Of a stretch of DNA of 64,000 nt, positions 53,792 to 62,216 are shown piece after piece. The notes beneath the pieces are model-generated. The model was given only the letters and a program-made list of their open reading frames with translations. It searched no databases and was not told the origin of the DNA. The DNA is from Roseivirga misakiensis. Its GTDB lineage: Bacteria; Bacteroidota; Bacteroidia; Cytophagales; Cyclobacteriaceae. The position numbers were made by a program, and so were the translations under genes. How positions within the stretch are numbered: the stretch's first letter is position 1; the number at the start of each line of letters is the position of its first letter. The DNA lies in NCBI RefSeq assembly GCF_001747105.1, contig NZ_MDGQ01000005.1, forward strand, positions 2,046,001-2,110,000, written 5' to 3'.

Positions 53792-54826
53792 CTAGTTTAC
53801 CTTTTCTACCACCTGAAACAACTGTTCTTTAAATTCTTTTGGCCGATCTATTTCGAAAGCGATCGGCAGGTAAAAAAGGTCAATATTTTTAAAAATAGAA
53901 TGGTCCTTGAACGGCAAAAGTCGTACCATATCCTTCTCCGTCGTCACTAATGTCCTAAGATTAAGATCATTTAACTTTTTGCCAATATTCACTATGTCTC
54001 TTTCCCGAAAACGATAATGATCGGCATATTCCAAATGTGACTTTACGTTAAAATCTTCCGATAGAAAATCTAAGATGAGCTTCGGTTTAGCAATGCCCGT
54101 TAAAAGCGCGATTGCATAGTTTGGCTTTCGATCCCCGATCACTGATGTAATCGGCAAATAGTTGATATGTGAAAAATAAAGTGGGGCTGCTGCATTGTAC
54201 ACCCTTACCCGATCTATTATACTCTGTTTAACACTTTCGCTCAAATCTTTTGGGCACTTGGTGATGATGATCGCATCGGCTCGCTGCGCCCCTTTTCTAG
54301 ATTCCCGAAGGTTTCCTGCCGGGAGGACAAAATCTTCGTAAAATGGATGATTGAAATCCGAAAGCATAATGTTAAAATCTCTCGCCACTTGTCTGTGCTG
54401 ATAAGCATCGTCAAGTAAAAAGACTTCCAAGGAATCATCATCCAATAAAAGAGAGGGAATCGCCAAAACCCTTTCTTCACACACAGAAACAGTGATGTCA
54501 TTTTCAAACTTTTTGAAAAACTGGTAGGGTTCATCACCAATAGTCTCAGCAGTATCTTCTGAATTTGCCTGTCTAAAACCGGAAGTCTTCCTGCCATAAC
54601 CTCTACTTATGGTAGCCAGCCTAAATTCGTCTTTTAAAAGTCTTATCAAGAACTCGATTGTCGGGGTTTTACCTGTTCCACCTGTCGAAAGGTTGCCAAC
54701 AGAAATGACTGTTCGATCGAACTTAGTCTGACTTCTTTGCCCGTTATCAAATTGACGATTCCTGTAGTTCATTATCCATGCGTAGAGCACTGAAAATGGA
54801 AAGAATATCATTCTAATGAACTTCAT
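53792..54826 (-). CDS. lpxK: Tetraacyldisaccharide 4'-kinase LpxK
   Basis: A 344-residue inner-membrane kinase that phosphorylates the 4' position of the lipid A precursor with ATP. One hydrophobic N-terminal segment anchors it. The Walker A-like loop is GNLSTGGTGKTP at residues about 43-54 (a hallmark of LpxK), followed by SRGYGRK; EVFLLDDAYQHRQVARD holds the catalytic Asp pair in the D(D)xxQH form; LTGIAKP and TTEKDMVRL are later conserved segments. It heads a two-gene operon with the porin-like gene and is divergent from the Nif3 gene across 52 bases. Confidence 0.95.
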   Translation of the reverse strand: MKFIRMIFFPFSVLYAWIMNYRNRQFDNGQRSQTKFDRTVISVGNLSTGGTGKTPTIEFLIRLLKDEFRLATISRGYGRKTSGFRQANSEDTAETIGDEPYQFFKKFENDITVSVCEERVLAIPSLLLDDDSLEVFLLDDAYQHRQVARDFNIMLSDFNHPFYEDFVLPAGNLRESRKGAQRADAIIITKCPKDLSESVKQSIIDRVRVYNAAAPLYFSHINYLPITSVIGDRKPNYAIALLTGIAKPKLILDFLSEDFNVKSHLEYADHYRFRERDIVNIGKKLNDLNLRTLVTTEKDMVRLLPFKDHSIFKNIDLFYLPIAFEIDRPKEFKEQLFQVVEKVN

Positions 54827-54878
54827 TAAATTGGGCTAACTATCTTTATTCTTTTAAAAGCTGCAAATATCGTCAAAT

Positions 54879-55976
54879 ATGGCAAAAATAAAGGACGTCA
54901 TTTCCTTACTAGAAAACATAGCACCTAGGGGTTATCAGGAAAACTATGATAATGCTGGTTTGATTACTGGCTCACCAGGCACAGAACTTACTGGAGTTTT
55001 AATCACGCTAGACTGTATAGAATCAGTCGTAGAGGGGGCGATTCGTAAAAACTGCAATATGATTGTTGCCCACCACCCTATTGTGTTTAAGGGCTTAAAG
55101 CAACTGAATGGTAAGAACTATGTGGAGCGGACCATCATTAAGGCGATAAAAAATGACATCGCTATTTATGCGATACATACAAATCTTGACAATGTAGATA
55201 ATGGTGTGAATGCTCAGATAGCAGCGAAAATTGGTCTGACAAACACAAGAATTCTTTCTCCGAAGAGAGATACGCTAGAAAAGTTGGAAGTTATGGTTCC
55301 AAGTGAAAACACTGAGGAAGTACTCGATGCTTTACATGCCGCTGGCGCTGGTAATATAGGCCAGTACAATAATTGTAGCTTCACCATAAATGGTACCGGA
55401 AGGTTCAAACCTTTGGAAGGTACTAACCCAACGATCGGTACGATAAATGAGGATGAAAAGGTTAACGAAAATAAGTTAGAGCTGATCTATCCGAGTGTGA
55501 TTCAAGGTAAAATCGTGTCTGCCCTGAAAAAGGCGCATCCGTATGAAGAGGTTGCCTATTATATTCACTCCTTAAAAAATTCTAACAGTCAAATTGGTTC
55601 TGGTATGATCGGTTCTTTGCCAAGGAAGATGAATCAACAAGAGTTTTTAACCTATTTGAAAGATAAAATGGCGCTTCAGGTGATTAGATATACCGATAAT
55701 GCGTCTGATTCAATCCAAAAAGTGGCGGTTTGCGGAGGCGCTGGTAGTTTCCTTTTAAGCAAGGCAAAATCAATGGGTGCCGATGCTTTTGTGACGTCGG
55801 ATTTCAAGTATCATGAGTTCTTCGATTCTGAGGGAAAAATCACAATTGCGGACATTGGGCACTATGAAAGTGAAGTCTTTACAAAAGAGCTGATAGATGG
55901 GTTTATCAGAGAAAAATTTGCTAATATTGCAACCTATTTGTCAGAGGTGGATACGAATCCAGTAAAATACTTCTAA
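54879..55976 (+). CDS. Nif3-like dinuclear metal-centre protein
   Basis: A 365-residue member of the Nif3/DUF34 family, a hexameric toroid with two metal ions, function not firmly established (GTP cyclohydrolase I-like activity has been proposed for members). The metal-binding HHP and later His/Glu motifs are visible: IVAHHPIVFKGLKQL, YAIHTNLDNVDNGVN, DIGHYESEVFTKE. A PII-like insert (residues about 128-235) splits the domain, as in long Nif3 homologues. It starts an operon with the zinc-ribbon gene (11 bases later) and a TPR gene. Confidence 0.92.
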   Translation: MAKIKDVISLLENIAPRGYQENYDNAGLITGSPGTELTGVLITLDCIESVVEGAIRKNCNMIVAHHPIVFKGLKQLNGKNYVERTIIKAIKNDIAIYAIHTNLDNVDNGVNAQIAAKIGLTNTRILSPKRDTLEKLEVMVPSENTEEVLDALHAAGAGNIGQYNNCSFTINGTGRFKPLEGTNPTIGTINEDEKVNENKLELIYPSVIQGKIVSALKKAHPYEEVAYYIHSLKNSNSQIGSGMIGSLPRKMNQQEFLTYLKDKMALQVIRYTDNASDSIQKVAVCGGAGSFLLSKAKSMGADAFVTSDFKYHEFFDSEGKITIADIGHYESEVFTKELIDGFIREKFANIATYLSEVDTNPVKYF

Positions 55977-55987
55977 AAATTTAGTCA

Positions 55988-56764
55988 ATGGAAAAAACAG
56001 TCGCACAGAAATTAGAGGCTTTAAAGAACCTACAATCAATTGATTCTCAGCTAGATGAAATTAAAAAAGTAAGAGGTGCTTTACCTGATGAGGTAGCAGA
56101 TCTTGAAGATGAAATAGCTGGTTATCAGACGAGGGTAGAAAAGTTCAATAATGAACTTGGAGAGTTGGAGGAAAATATTTCTGATCACAAGACGCAAATA
56201 AAGAACTCTGAAGGGCTAATCAAGAAATACGAGGAGCAGCAAATGAACGTTCGTAACAATCGTGAGTATGACGCGATTACGAAGGAGATGGAATTGCAAA
56301 ACCTTGAAATTCAGATTTCTGAAAAGAGAATAAAAGAAGCCTTTGCCAAAATTGAAGTAAAGAAAGGCGAAATCGAAAAGACTGAAGAGGAGCTTTCTGA
56401 AAGAGAAAAGGATCTTGACAACAAAAAATCTGAGTTAGAAGTATTGACTAAGGAAAGCGAAGCTGATGAGAAGAAGCTTTTAACGCAGAGAGAAAAGGCA
56501 TCTAAAGACATTGAAGAAAGGCTACTGATCTCTTACACCAAACTAAGAGATAACGCCAGAAATGGTTTAGCCGTAGTTCCAGTAAGCCGTGGTGCTTGTG
56601 GTGGGTGTTTCAACGTAGTGCCTCCGCAAAGACAGGCTGATATCAGAGATAGTAAGAAAATTACTGTTTGTGAGCACTGTGGTAGAATTCTAGCTGAAGT
56701 AACTGACGAAATTGTTACTGAAGAGAAACCTAAAAGAAGTAGAAGAAAGAAAGTTGCTAGCTAA
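55988..56764 (+). CDS. C4-type zinc-ribbon coiled-coil protein (DUF164)
   Basis: A 258-residue protein: a long charged coiled coil (residues about 10-175) and a C-terminal C4 zinc ribbon with CGGCFNVVPPQRQ (Cys pair 1) and VCEHCGRIL (Cys pair 2), then a basic tail (KRSRRKK). This is the DUF164/C4-type zinc-ribbon family, often adjacent to Nif3 in genomes; function unknown, with nucleic-acid binding suggested by the ribbon and tail. It lies 11 bases after the Nif3 gene. The downstream TPR gene overlaps its end in another frame. Confidence 0.92.
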   Translation: MEKTVAQKLEALKNLQSIDSQLDEIKKVRGALPDEVADLEDEIAGYQTRVEKFNNELGELEENISDHKTQIKNSEGLIKKYEEQQMNVRNNREYDAITKEMELQNLEIQISEKRIKEAFAKIEVKKGEIEKTEEELSEREKDLDNKKSELEVLTKESEADEKKLLTQREKASKDIEERLLISYTKLRDNARNGLAVVPVSRGACGGCFNVVPPQRQADIRDSKKITVCEHCGRILAEVTDEIVTEEKPKRSRRKKVAS

Positions 56765-58220
56765 AAAAGACTTTTTTTTCATAAAGAATAGATGGATAGG
56801 CTTGATAGTCTATCCATTTTTTATGCTCTTTATTCTTTTGACAGCTAACGGACAAGCGTTGAAAGATCCTCGCTTAAACGCGCTACTTGGTTTCGAATTT
56901 GACTCTCCCCCACTTGCCACAAATGATATTCAAGAGCCACTAGATCTTTACTACCAAAACCTAAGCGATATACTAAAGGCTATTCTTTTAGAAAATGACG
57001 AACGGTATGAACAGCTCGAAAAACAAAAAGAGGTAAGACTAAGTCAGCTTGAACAATTCAAATCCGAAGATAACCCGTGGTATGGTTTCGTGAAGGCCGA
57101 AATTAAACTGCAATGGGCCTTTGTAAATTTCAAGTTTGGGCATGATTGGGATGCTTTTTGGGGATTGAGAAGTGCCTCTAAGGCCATAAATAAACAGAAT
57201 AGAGATTTCCCTTCGTTTGCACCGAACAAGAGAACACTCGGTGTTCTGAATATCATCTTTGGGAATGTACCTAGCAAAAACCAATGGTTGATGAAGCTTT
57301 TCGGCTTAAAAGGCAATGTTTTGGAAGGAATCGATCAGTTAGAGAATATTGGCGAAGCTTATGAAGATATTTCATTGGAAGCCAAACTCATACTCAGTAT
57401 GGTTCAAGTGTACCTTTTGGAAGATTATGAACAGGCAGATCAACAATTTTCCGACTTATTGACTGATTACAATCTACCGCTAGTTCAGTATATAGGAGCG
57501 CTCGTGCAATTGAAGGCGCATGATGCCGCTAAGGCCAGAGAATTACTTGTAAACAGTCCTGTCCAGTTTCCCTTCCATGATTATTTACTGGCAGAGACTT
57601 ATTTTCAAGCACAAGTATATGATACAGCAATTTCTCTGTATGAAAAATTCCTAAATGAATTTAAAGGGAATAGTTATGTCAAAGATGCCTACCTCAAAAT
57701 AGGGATGTCTTATGGTCTATCAGATGACTTAGACAAGTATGAGTCCTATTTACAACTAGCTCGAGCAAACGGGAATACACAATCTGAAATAGACAAAAAT
57801 GCGAATAAGTTAATTCAAGATTTACCCAATCAAAGACCTTTGGCATTACGCATTCGATACGCTATTGACGGAGGGTTTTATGACTTAGCTAAACAGCTTA
57901 TCGTGGCGCACGAGGCAACAGCATTATCTAGATATGAACAATTAGAACTAACCTACAGAAAGGCTCGCGTAAACCATCTTTCGGGTAATAGCGAGGAAGC
58001 ACTCCAGCTTTATAGATCAGTGATAGAGAATGCAGATTTAATTTCAGAAACTTATTACGGTCCAAATTCATTTTTACAGGCTGGTTATCTACTTCGAGAT
58101 AGTGGTAATAAAGAAGAGGCGCTCATGTATTTTGAAGAAGTCCTTAAACTCAAAAAGCACCCTTACAAAGCTAGTCTAGATGTAAAAGCAAAAATCGCTA
58201 TTGAACGCTTAGACCGTTAA
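56754..58220 (+). CDS. Exported TPR-repeat protein
   Basis: About 488 residues. The start is uncertain: a TTG at 56754 gives a basic N-terminus followed by a hydrophobic segment (WIGLIVYPFFMLFILL) and a cut site near TANGQ, a good signal peptide; the first ATG, at 56823, would leave only half a signal. A TTG at 56712 is also open. The mature part has several TPR-like helix pairs (AKARELLVNSP, FQAQVYDTAISLYEKFL, EEALMYFEEVLKL). It probably scaffolds periplasmic proteins. It is third in the Nif3/zinc-ribbon operon and overlaps the convergent histidine phosphatase by 23 bases. Confidence 0.75.
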   Translation: MLAKKDFFFIKNRWIGLIVYPFFMLFILLTANGQALKDPRLNALLGFEFDSPPLATNDIQEPLDLYYQNLSDILKAILLENDERYEQLEKQKEVRLSQLEQFKSEDNPWYGFVKAEIKLQWAFVNFKFGHDWDAFWGLRSASKAINKQNRDFPSFAPNKRTLGVLNIIFGNVPSKNQWLMKLFGLKGNVLEGIDQLENIGEAYEDISLEAKLILSMVQVYLLEDYEQADQQFSDLLTDYNLPLVQYIGALVQLKAHDAAKARELLVNSPVQFPFHDYLLAETYFQAQVYDTAISLYEKFLNEFKGNSYVKDAYLKIGMSYGLSDDLDKYESYLQLARANGNTQSEIDKNANKLIQDLPNQRPLALRIRYAIDGGFYDLAKQLIVAHEATALSRYEQLELTYRKARVNHLSGNSEEALQLYRSVIENADLISETYYGPNSFLQAGYLLRDSGNKEEALMYFEEVLKLKKHPYKASLDVKAKIAIERLDR

Positions 58221-58824
58221 GATGATCGGTATTGTTGTAAGACTCTACCTTGAACATTTGTCCTGTAAACACCAATTCGTATAGACAAAGATTTGAATGC
58301 TCGAACATGTCCATGCACTTTAATGGATAATTGAGCATCACGCTTAACATAACACGCATAGCACGCCCATGCATACAGATCAAGATTGTATCCTCGTTAG
58401 GCTGACTTAGAATATGCTTTAGCGCACGTTTCATACGCTCTGCCACTTCCAAAGGACTTTCACCGCCCTCGATTCGTACATCGACCTGACCTTCCTTCCA
58501 AGAATTAATCATAGCCTGATAGTAAGCCTCGCCTTCTTGGTCTACGGGTACACCTTCTTTCTTTCCCCAGCTAATCTCATTTAAATCTGGTAATACTTCG
58601 GATGGATGTTTATCTAGAAAACCTTTGACAGACTGGTGCGTCCTTTTTAGGCCCGAGACATAAACCTTATCGAACGAAACATGCTCATAGGCATGAAAAA
58701 ATGCCGCTGCCTGCGCTTGACCCGTTTCGTTCAAATCTGAATCAATTCCACTTCCCTGAACAATGCCTTGTTTATTGAAATCAGTCTGTCCGTGCCGGGT
58801 TAGGTATATTTTTTTGGTCATCAA
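58198..58824 (-). CDS. Histidine phosphatase (phosphoglycerate mutase-like)
   Basis: A 208-residue enzyme of the histidine phosphatase superfamily. The catalytic signature is YLTRHGQTDFN (His and Arg of the RHG motif) near residue 7, SGLKRTHQS near 57, and a second catalytic His in ICMHGRAMRV near 152. It could be a cobalamin-pathway phosphatase, a sugar-phosphate phosphatase or a phosphoglycerate mutase; family-typical length does not decide this. The ATG at 58824 is followed by a second ATG at 58821. A perfect -7 motif for this gene at 58853-58860 faces the promoter of the menaquinone operon. Confidence 0.88.
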   Translation of the reverse strand: MMTKKIYLTRHGQTDFNKQGIVQGSGIDSDLNETGQAQAAAFFHAYEHVSFDKVYVSGLKRTHQSVKGFLDKHPSEVLPDLNEISWGKKEGVPVDQEGEAYYQAMINSWKEGQVDVRIEGGESPLEVAERMKRALKHILSQPNEDTILICMHGRAMRVMLSVMLNYPLKCMDMFEHSNLCLYELVFTGQMFKVESYNNTDHLNGLSVQ

Positions 58825-58831
58825 TTTGTCC

Positions 58832-58839
58832 TATTTTTG
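58832..58839 (+). promoter_or_regulatory. -7 promoter motif for the menaquinone operon
   Basis: TATTTTTG matches TAnnTTTG exactly, about 40 bases before the thioesterase ATG. It faces the minus-strand motif 13 bases to its right. Confidence 0.62.
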
Positions 58840-58852
58840 CCTCGTCTAGCGG

Positions 58853-58860
58853 CAAAACTA
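58853..58860 (-). promoter_or_regulatory. -7 promoter motif for the histidine phosphatase gene
   Basis: The minus strand reads TAGTTTTG, an exact TAnnTTTG match, 28 bases before the ATG at 58824. Transcription from here runs left, over the opposite-facing motif at 58832. Confidence 0.58.
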
Positions 58861-58879
58861 AAAATTAATTACAATTCTT

Positions 58880-59299
58880 ATGTTCCAAACTGGGGTAACG
58901 CTCGAAATGGTGAATGCAATGAGTAAGAATACGCTCGTTGAGCATCTTGGTATTGAGGTTACCGAAATAGGTAAAGACTTCATTGAAGCCAAAATGCCCG
59001 TCGACCAAAGAACTCATCAACCGATGGGTCTTCTTCATGGTGGAGCTTCTGTTGTTTTAGCCGAAACCCTTGGAAGTATTGCTGGTACTTTAACATTGAA
59101 CAATGCGGAACAACATTGCGTTGGTTTAGAAATAAATGCAAATCATATAAAAAGTGCCAGAAACGGCTTTGTGTTAGGTAGAACTACTCCAGTGCACATT
59201 GGTAAGCGAACCCAAATTTGGGAGATAAAAATTACTAATGACGCTGATGAATTAGTCTGCATAAGTCGGTTGACACTAGCTGTTATAGATAAGAAATGA
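58880..59299 (+). CDS. menI: Hotdog-fold thioesterase, probable MenI (DHNA-CoA hydrolase)
   Basis: A 139-residue single-domain hotdog thioesterase of the PaaI/YdiI type. The helix-preceding motif HQPMGLLHGGASVVLAETLG contains the conserved Gly and Glu/His of the active site, and the family strands VGLEINANHIKSARNG follow. Its position directly before menF and menD, with an ATGA overlap, makes hydrolysis of 1,4-dihydroxy-2-naphthoyl-CoA in menaquinone synthesis the best function; this is inferred from context, as YdiI-type enzymes are broad. The ATG at 58880 lies 40 bases after a perfect -7 motif. Confidence 0.8.
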   Translation: MFQTGVTLEMVNAMSKNTLVEHLGIEVTEIGKDFIEAKMPVDQRTHQPMGLLHGGASVVLAETLGSIAGTLTLNNAEQHCVGLEINANHIKSARNGFVLGRTTPVHIGKRTQIWEIKITNDADELVCISRLTLAVIDKK

Positions 59300-60528
59300 G
59301 CGTAAGTAGCAATTCTAAAACCTTAACTCATAGTCTCTCTTCCTTTACGAAGGAAAGAATACTTGGCGCTGCATTACAAACTGCTTTCGAATTAAAACTG
59401 CCAGTTGCTATTTGGCGGCTACCAAACCACACCGAAATAAATCTTATTGTTGGCTTCTCAAAAGCTCAGTCTACGGCTAAAATTGACCTCGAGGAACTAC
59501 CTGAAGGTTTTGCTTTCGCTCCTTTTAATATAGATGAGAAACCGGCACAGTTTATTGCTGCCGATTTTAGCCTTTCTTTCGACTTTGATGAAGTCGTAGA
59601 AAATCAAACCCATGATGAAGCGGCGACTGACTCAACGCGAGATTCTTTTAAAAACCTATTTAAAGAACAGCTAAGCCAAGAAAGCCTAATCCCTGCATAT
59701 CATAAATCTTCTTCAATAGCAGAACTGACTAACAATGATTATGAGGAACTAGTCGATCAAGGCATTCAAGCAATTCATGAAGGCTTATTCGAGAAAATTG
59801 TTCCGGCAAGATCTAAAACCATTTCTTTAAAAGAAGGCTTCAACCCTATCGATCTATTATTAGATCTTATCGCTGAGTATCCAAGAGCTTTCGTATCTCT
59901 TGTTTCTATCCCTAACGAGGGAACTTGGATGGGTGCAACTCCTGAGGTTCTTATTGAAAAGTCAGAACACTCTTTTAAGACTGTAGCACTTGCAGGAACT
60001 CAACCCTTTGATATTGATAAGAAATTAATAGACACAGCCTGGACTCAAAAAGAAATCGAGGAGCAGGCCATGGTCAGTCGATACATTATTAATTGCTTTA
60101 AAAAAATTAGGCTGAGGGAGTACACAGAAATTGGTCCGCGTACAGAAAAAGCGGGCAATCTTCTTCACTTGAAAACCACCTTTCAAGTAGATACTCAAGC
60201 GACCAATTTTCCTGAATTAGCAACAGTTATGTTGGAATTGCTTCATCCTACATCGGCAGTTGCGGGTATGCCAAAAGCTGAGGTACTACCATTCTTAAAA
60301 ACCCACGAAAACCTCTCTAGAGAATATTTCAGTGGGTTTCTTGGTCCTGTACAAATGTCGAAAAACACACATCTCTTTGTGAACCTTAGGTGCATGCAAT
60401 TGCGCGACCAAGAGGCAATTCTCTATGCAGGCGCCGGTGTAACTTCTGATTCAGATCCGAAGAAGGAATTCCAAGAAACTGAAATAAAGTTCAATACATT
60501 ACTGAATGTAATCGCGAAGCAGAATTGA
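59296..60528 (+). CDS. menF: Isochorismate synthase
   Basis: A 410-residue chorismate-using enzyme of the anthranilate/isochorismate synthase family, converting chorismate to isochorismate with magnesium. Family landmarks are KIVPARSKTI near 170, the WMGATPEVLIEK segment, VALAGTQPFD, the EEQAMVSRYI region, and a C-terminal LHPTSAVAGMPKAEV with AGAGVTSDSDPKKEFQETE near the end, which hold the magnesium-binding Glu residues. It starts in the stop of the thioesterase gene (ATGA) and its own stop overlaps the menD start. It feeds MenD with isochorismate in this operon, so menaquinone rather than siderophore use is most likely. Confidence 0.93.
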   Translation: MSVSSNSKTLTHSLSSFTKERILGAALQTAFELKLPVAIWRLPNHTEINLIVGFSKAQSTAKIDLEELPEGFAFAPFNIDEKPAQFIAADFSLSFDFDEVVENQTHDEAATDSTRDSFKNLFKEQLSQESLIPAYHKSSSIAELTNNDYEELVDQGIQAIHEGLFEKIVPARSKTISLKEGFNPIDLLLDLIAEYPRAFVSLVSIPNEGTWMGATPEVLIEKSEHSFKTVALAGTQPFDIDKKLIDTAWTQKEIEEQAMVSRYIINCFKKIRLREYTEIGPRTEKAGNLLHLKTTFQVDTQATNFPELATVMLELLHPTSAVAGMPKAEVLPFLKTHENLSREYFSGFLGPVQMSKNTHLFVNLRCMQLRDQEAILYAGAGVTSDSDPKKEFQETEIKFNTLLNVIAKQN

Positions 60529-62216
60529 TTCTAAACCACATAAACGATATCGCATCCATTTGCGCTGGACACGGCATTAAAACTGCCGTTATTTCGCCAG
60601 GCTCTAGATCAGCACCGATAACTTTAGCATTTAACCAATACCCTGACATTGAAGTCAAAATGGTTGCCGACGAAAGGTCTGCGGCCTTTATTGCCATTGG
60701 TATCGCACAGCAACAAAAACAGCCTGTAGTACTAGTCTGCACCTCAGGATCGGCAGTATACAACTATGCCCCTGCAGTTGCTGAAGCATATTATCAAGAA
60801 GTTCCTTTATTAATTCTTTCAGCTGATAGGCCACCAGAATGGACGAACCAATATGATGGACAGACAATCCAGCAGGCAGGGATTTTTGGTAATCATGTGA
60901 AAAAGAGTTTTCAGTTTCCCGTTGAAGGAATCCATAAAGATGATGTTTGGTATGCTAATCGAGTGACAAACGAAGCGATCATCTCAGCTAAAAAATCACC
61001 CAAAGGCCCGGTTCACATCAATGTTCCTTTAAGAGAGCCATTTTATCCCAGCGAAGATGAATCTATCTCTTTTAACCCAAACACTAGAATTATCCATTCC
61101 CCACAAGTATCTCCTGGCCTTACAGAAGAGACATGGGCAAGCTTCGCATCTGTTTGGGAGAAGACAACTAAAAGACTTGTAGTAGTCGGACAATTAGAAG
61201 CTGATGGGGCTTTAACGCAAGTTTTAGAAGAGTTTTCGAAGGACAAAGACACCTTAGTCATAAACGACGTCACTGGTAATCAACATACTTTAGGGGGAGT
61301 TATTCAACATCAAGATGCTTTTTTACTACCTGATCAGTCGGATGTATTGAGTAAACTGACTCCAGAGTTACTTATCACGATCGGCAAATCGCTTATTTCA
61401 AAGAATCTTAAACTTTATTTCAGGAAAAACCCACCTAAACATCATTGGCATATTCATGAATCGGATCAAGTGAATGACACGCTCCAACATGTCACCAATG
61501 TAATCTCGACCAGTCCAAATTATTTTATCCATGAACTAAATAATCGTACGAAGAGCAGGACTTCAAAAATATTTAATTCGGCATGGTCGACCATTGAATC
61601 TAGAGCGGCCGAGAGCCGTAGAAGTTTCTTGGAAAACTGTGAATTTGGTGAGTTTCAAGCCATTAATCTGTGCGTAAATGTTTTACCAAACCACGGCCAG
61701 CTACACTTAGCGAATAGCATGTCTGTTCGTTATGCCAATCTGCTGGGTATGTCGAAGAACGTGAAAGTTTTCGCGAACAGGGGAACCAGTGGTATTGATG
61801 GAAGTAATGGTACGGCAGTTGGCGCTGCAATAGCCCAGCAAGAACTAGTAACGCTGATCACAGGTGACATGGCATTTCTATATGATAGAAATGCGTTTTG
61901 GCATAGCGAGCGCATCAAAAACATGAGGATCATTGTATTGAATAATTCTGGCGGTGGAATTTTTAGAATGATCAAAGGACCGAGGGACCAGAAAGATTAT
62001 GAAAAACTTTTCCAAACGGATCAACCCCTAACGGCTAAGCATACGGCCTTAGATTTTGGTTTTGATTACTTTGACTGTGACAATCGAAATGATTTAGAAG
62101 AGCATTTAAAAGATTTCTACAGCCCATCTGATCGACCAAAGATTTTGGAAGTTTTCTCAGACTCCAAAAAGAATACCGAGGTATTCGAAGCATTTAAAAA
62201 GCTGTTTGTTGACTAG
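60525..62216 (+). CDS. menD: Menaquinone synthase MenD (SEPHCHC synthase)
   Basis: A 563-residue thiamine-diphosphate enzyme that joins isochorismate and 2-oxoglutarate in menaquinone synthesis. Landmarks are VISPGSRSAPIT at residues about 22-33, DERSAAFIAIGIAQ, TSGSAVYNYAPAVAEAYY, the LSADRPPEW motif, and the ThDP-binding NRGTSGIDGSNGTAVG with GDMAFLYDRNAF. The start codon is TTG at 60525, overlapping the menF stop (TTGA); the next in-frame ATG is about 45 codons later and would remove conserved residues, so TTG is firmly preferred. Cytoplasmic. Its stop shares CTAG with the convergent gene's stop. Confidence 0.95.
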   Translation: MILNHINDIASICAGHGIKTAVISPGSRSAPITLAFNQYPDIEVKMVADERSAAFIAIGIAQQQKQPVVLVCTSGSAVYNYAPAVAEAYYQEVPLLILSADRPPEWTNQYDGQTIQQAGIFGNHVKKSFQFPVEGIHKDDVWYANRVTNEAIISAKKSPKGPVHINVPLREPFYPSEDESISFNPNTRIIHSPQVSPGLTEETWASFASVWEKTTKRLVVVGQLEADGALTQVLEEFSKDKDTLVINDVTGNQHTLGGVIQHQDAFLLPDQSDVLSKLTPELLITIGKSLISKNLKLYFRKNPPKHHWHIHESDQVNDTLQHVTNVISTSPNYFIHELNNRTKSRTSKIFNSAWSTIESRAAESRRSFLENCEFGEFQAINLCVNVLPNHGQLHLANSMSVRYANLLGMSKNVKVFANRGTSGIDGSNGTAVGAAIAQQELVTLITGDMAFLYDRNAFWHSERIKNMRIIVLNNSGGGIFRMIKGPRDQKDYEKLFQTDQPLTAKHTALDFGFDYFDCDNRNDLEEHLKDFYSPSDRPKILEVFSDSKKNTEVFEAFKKLFVD

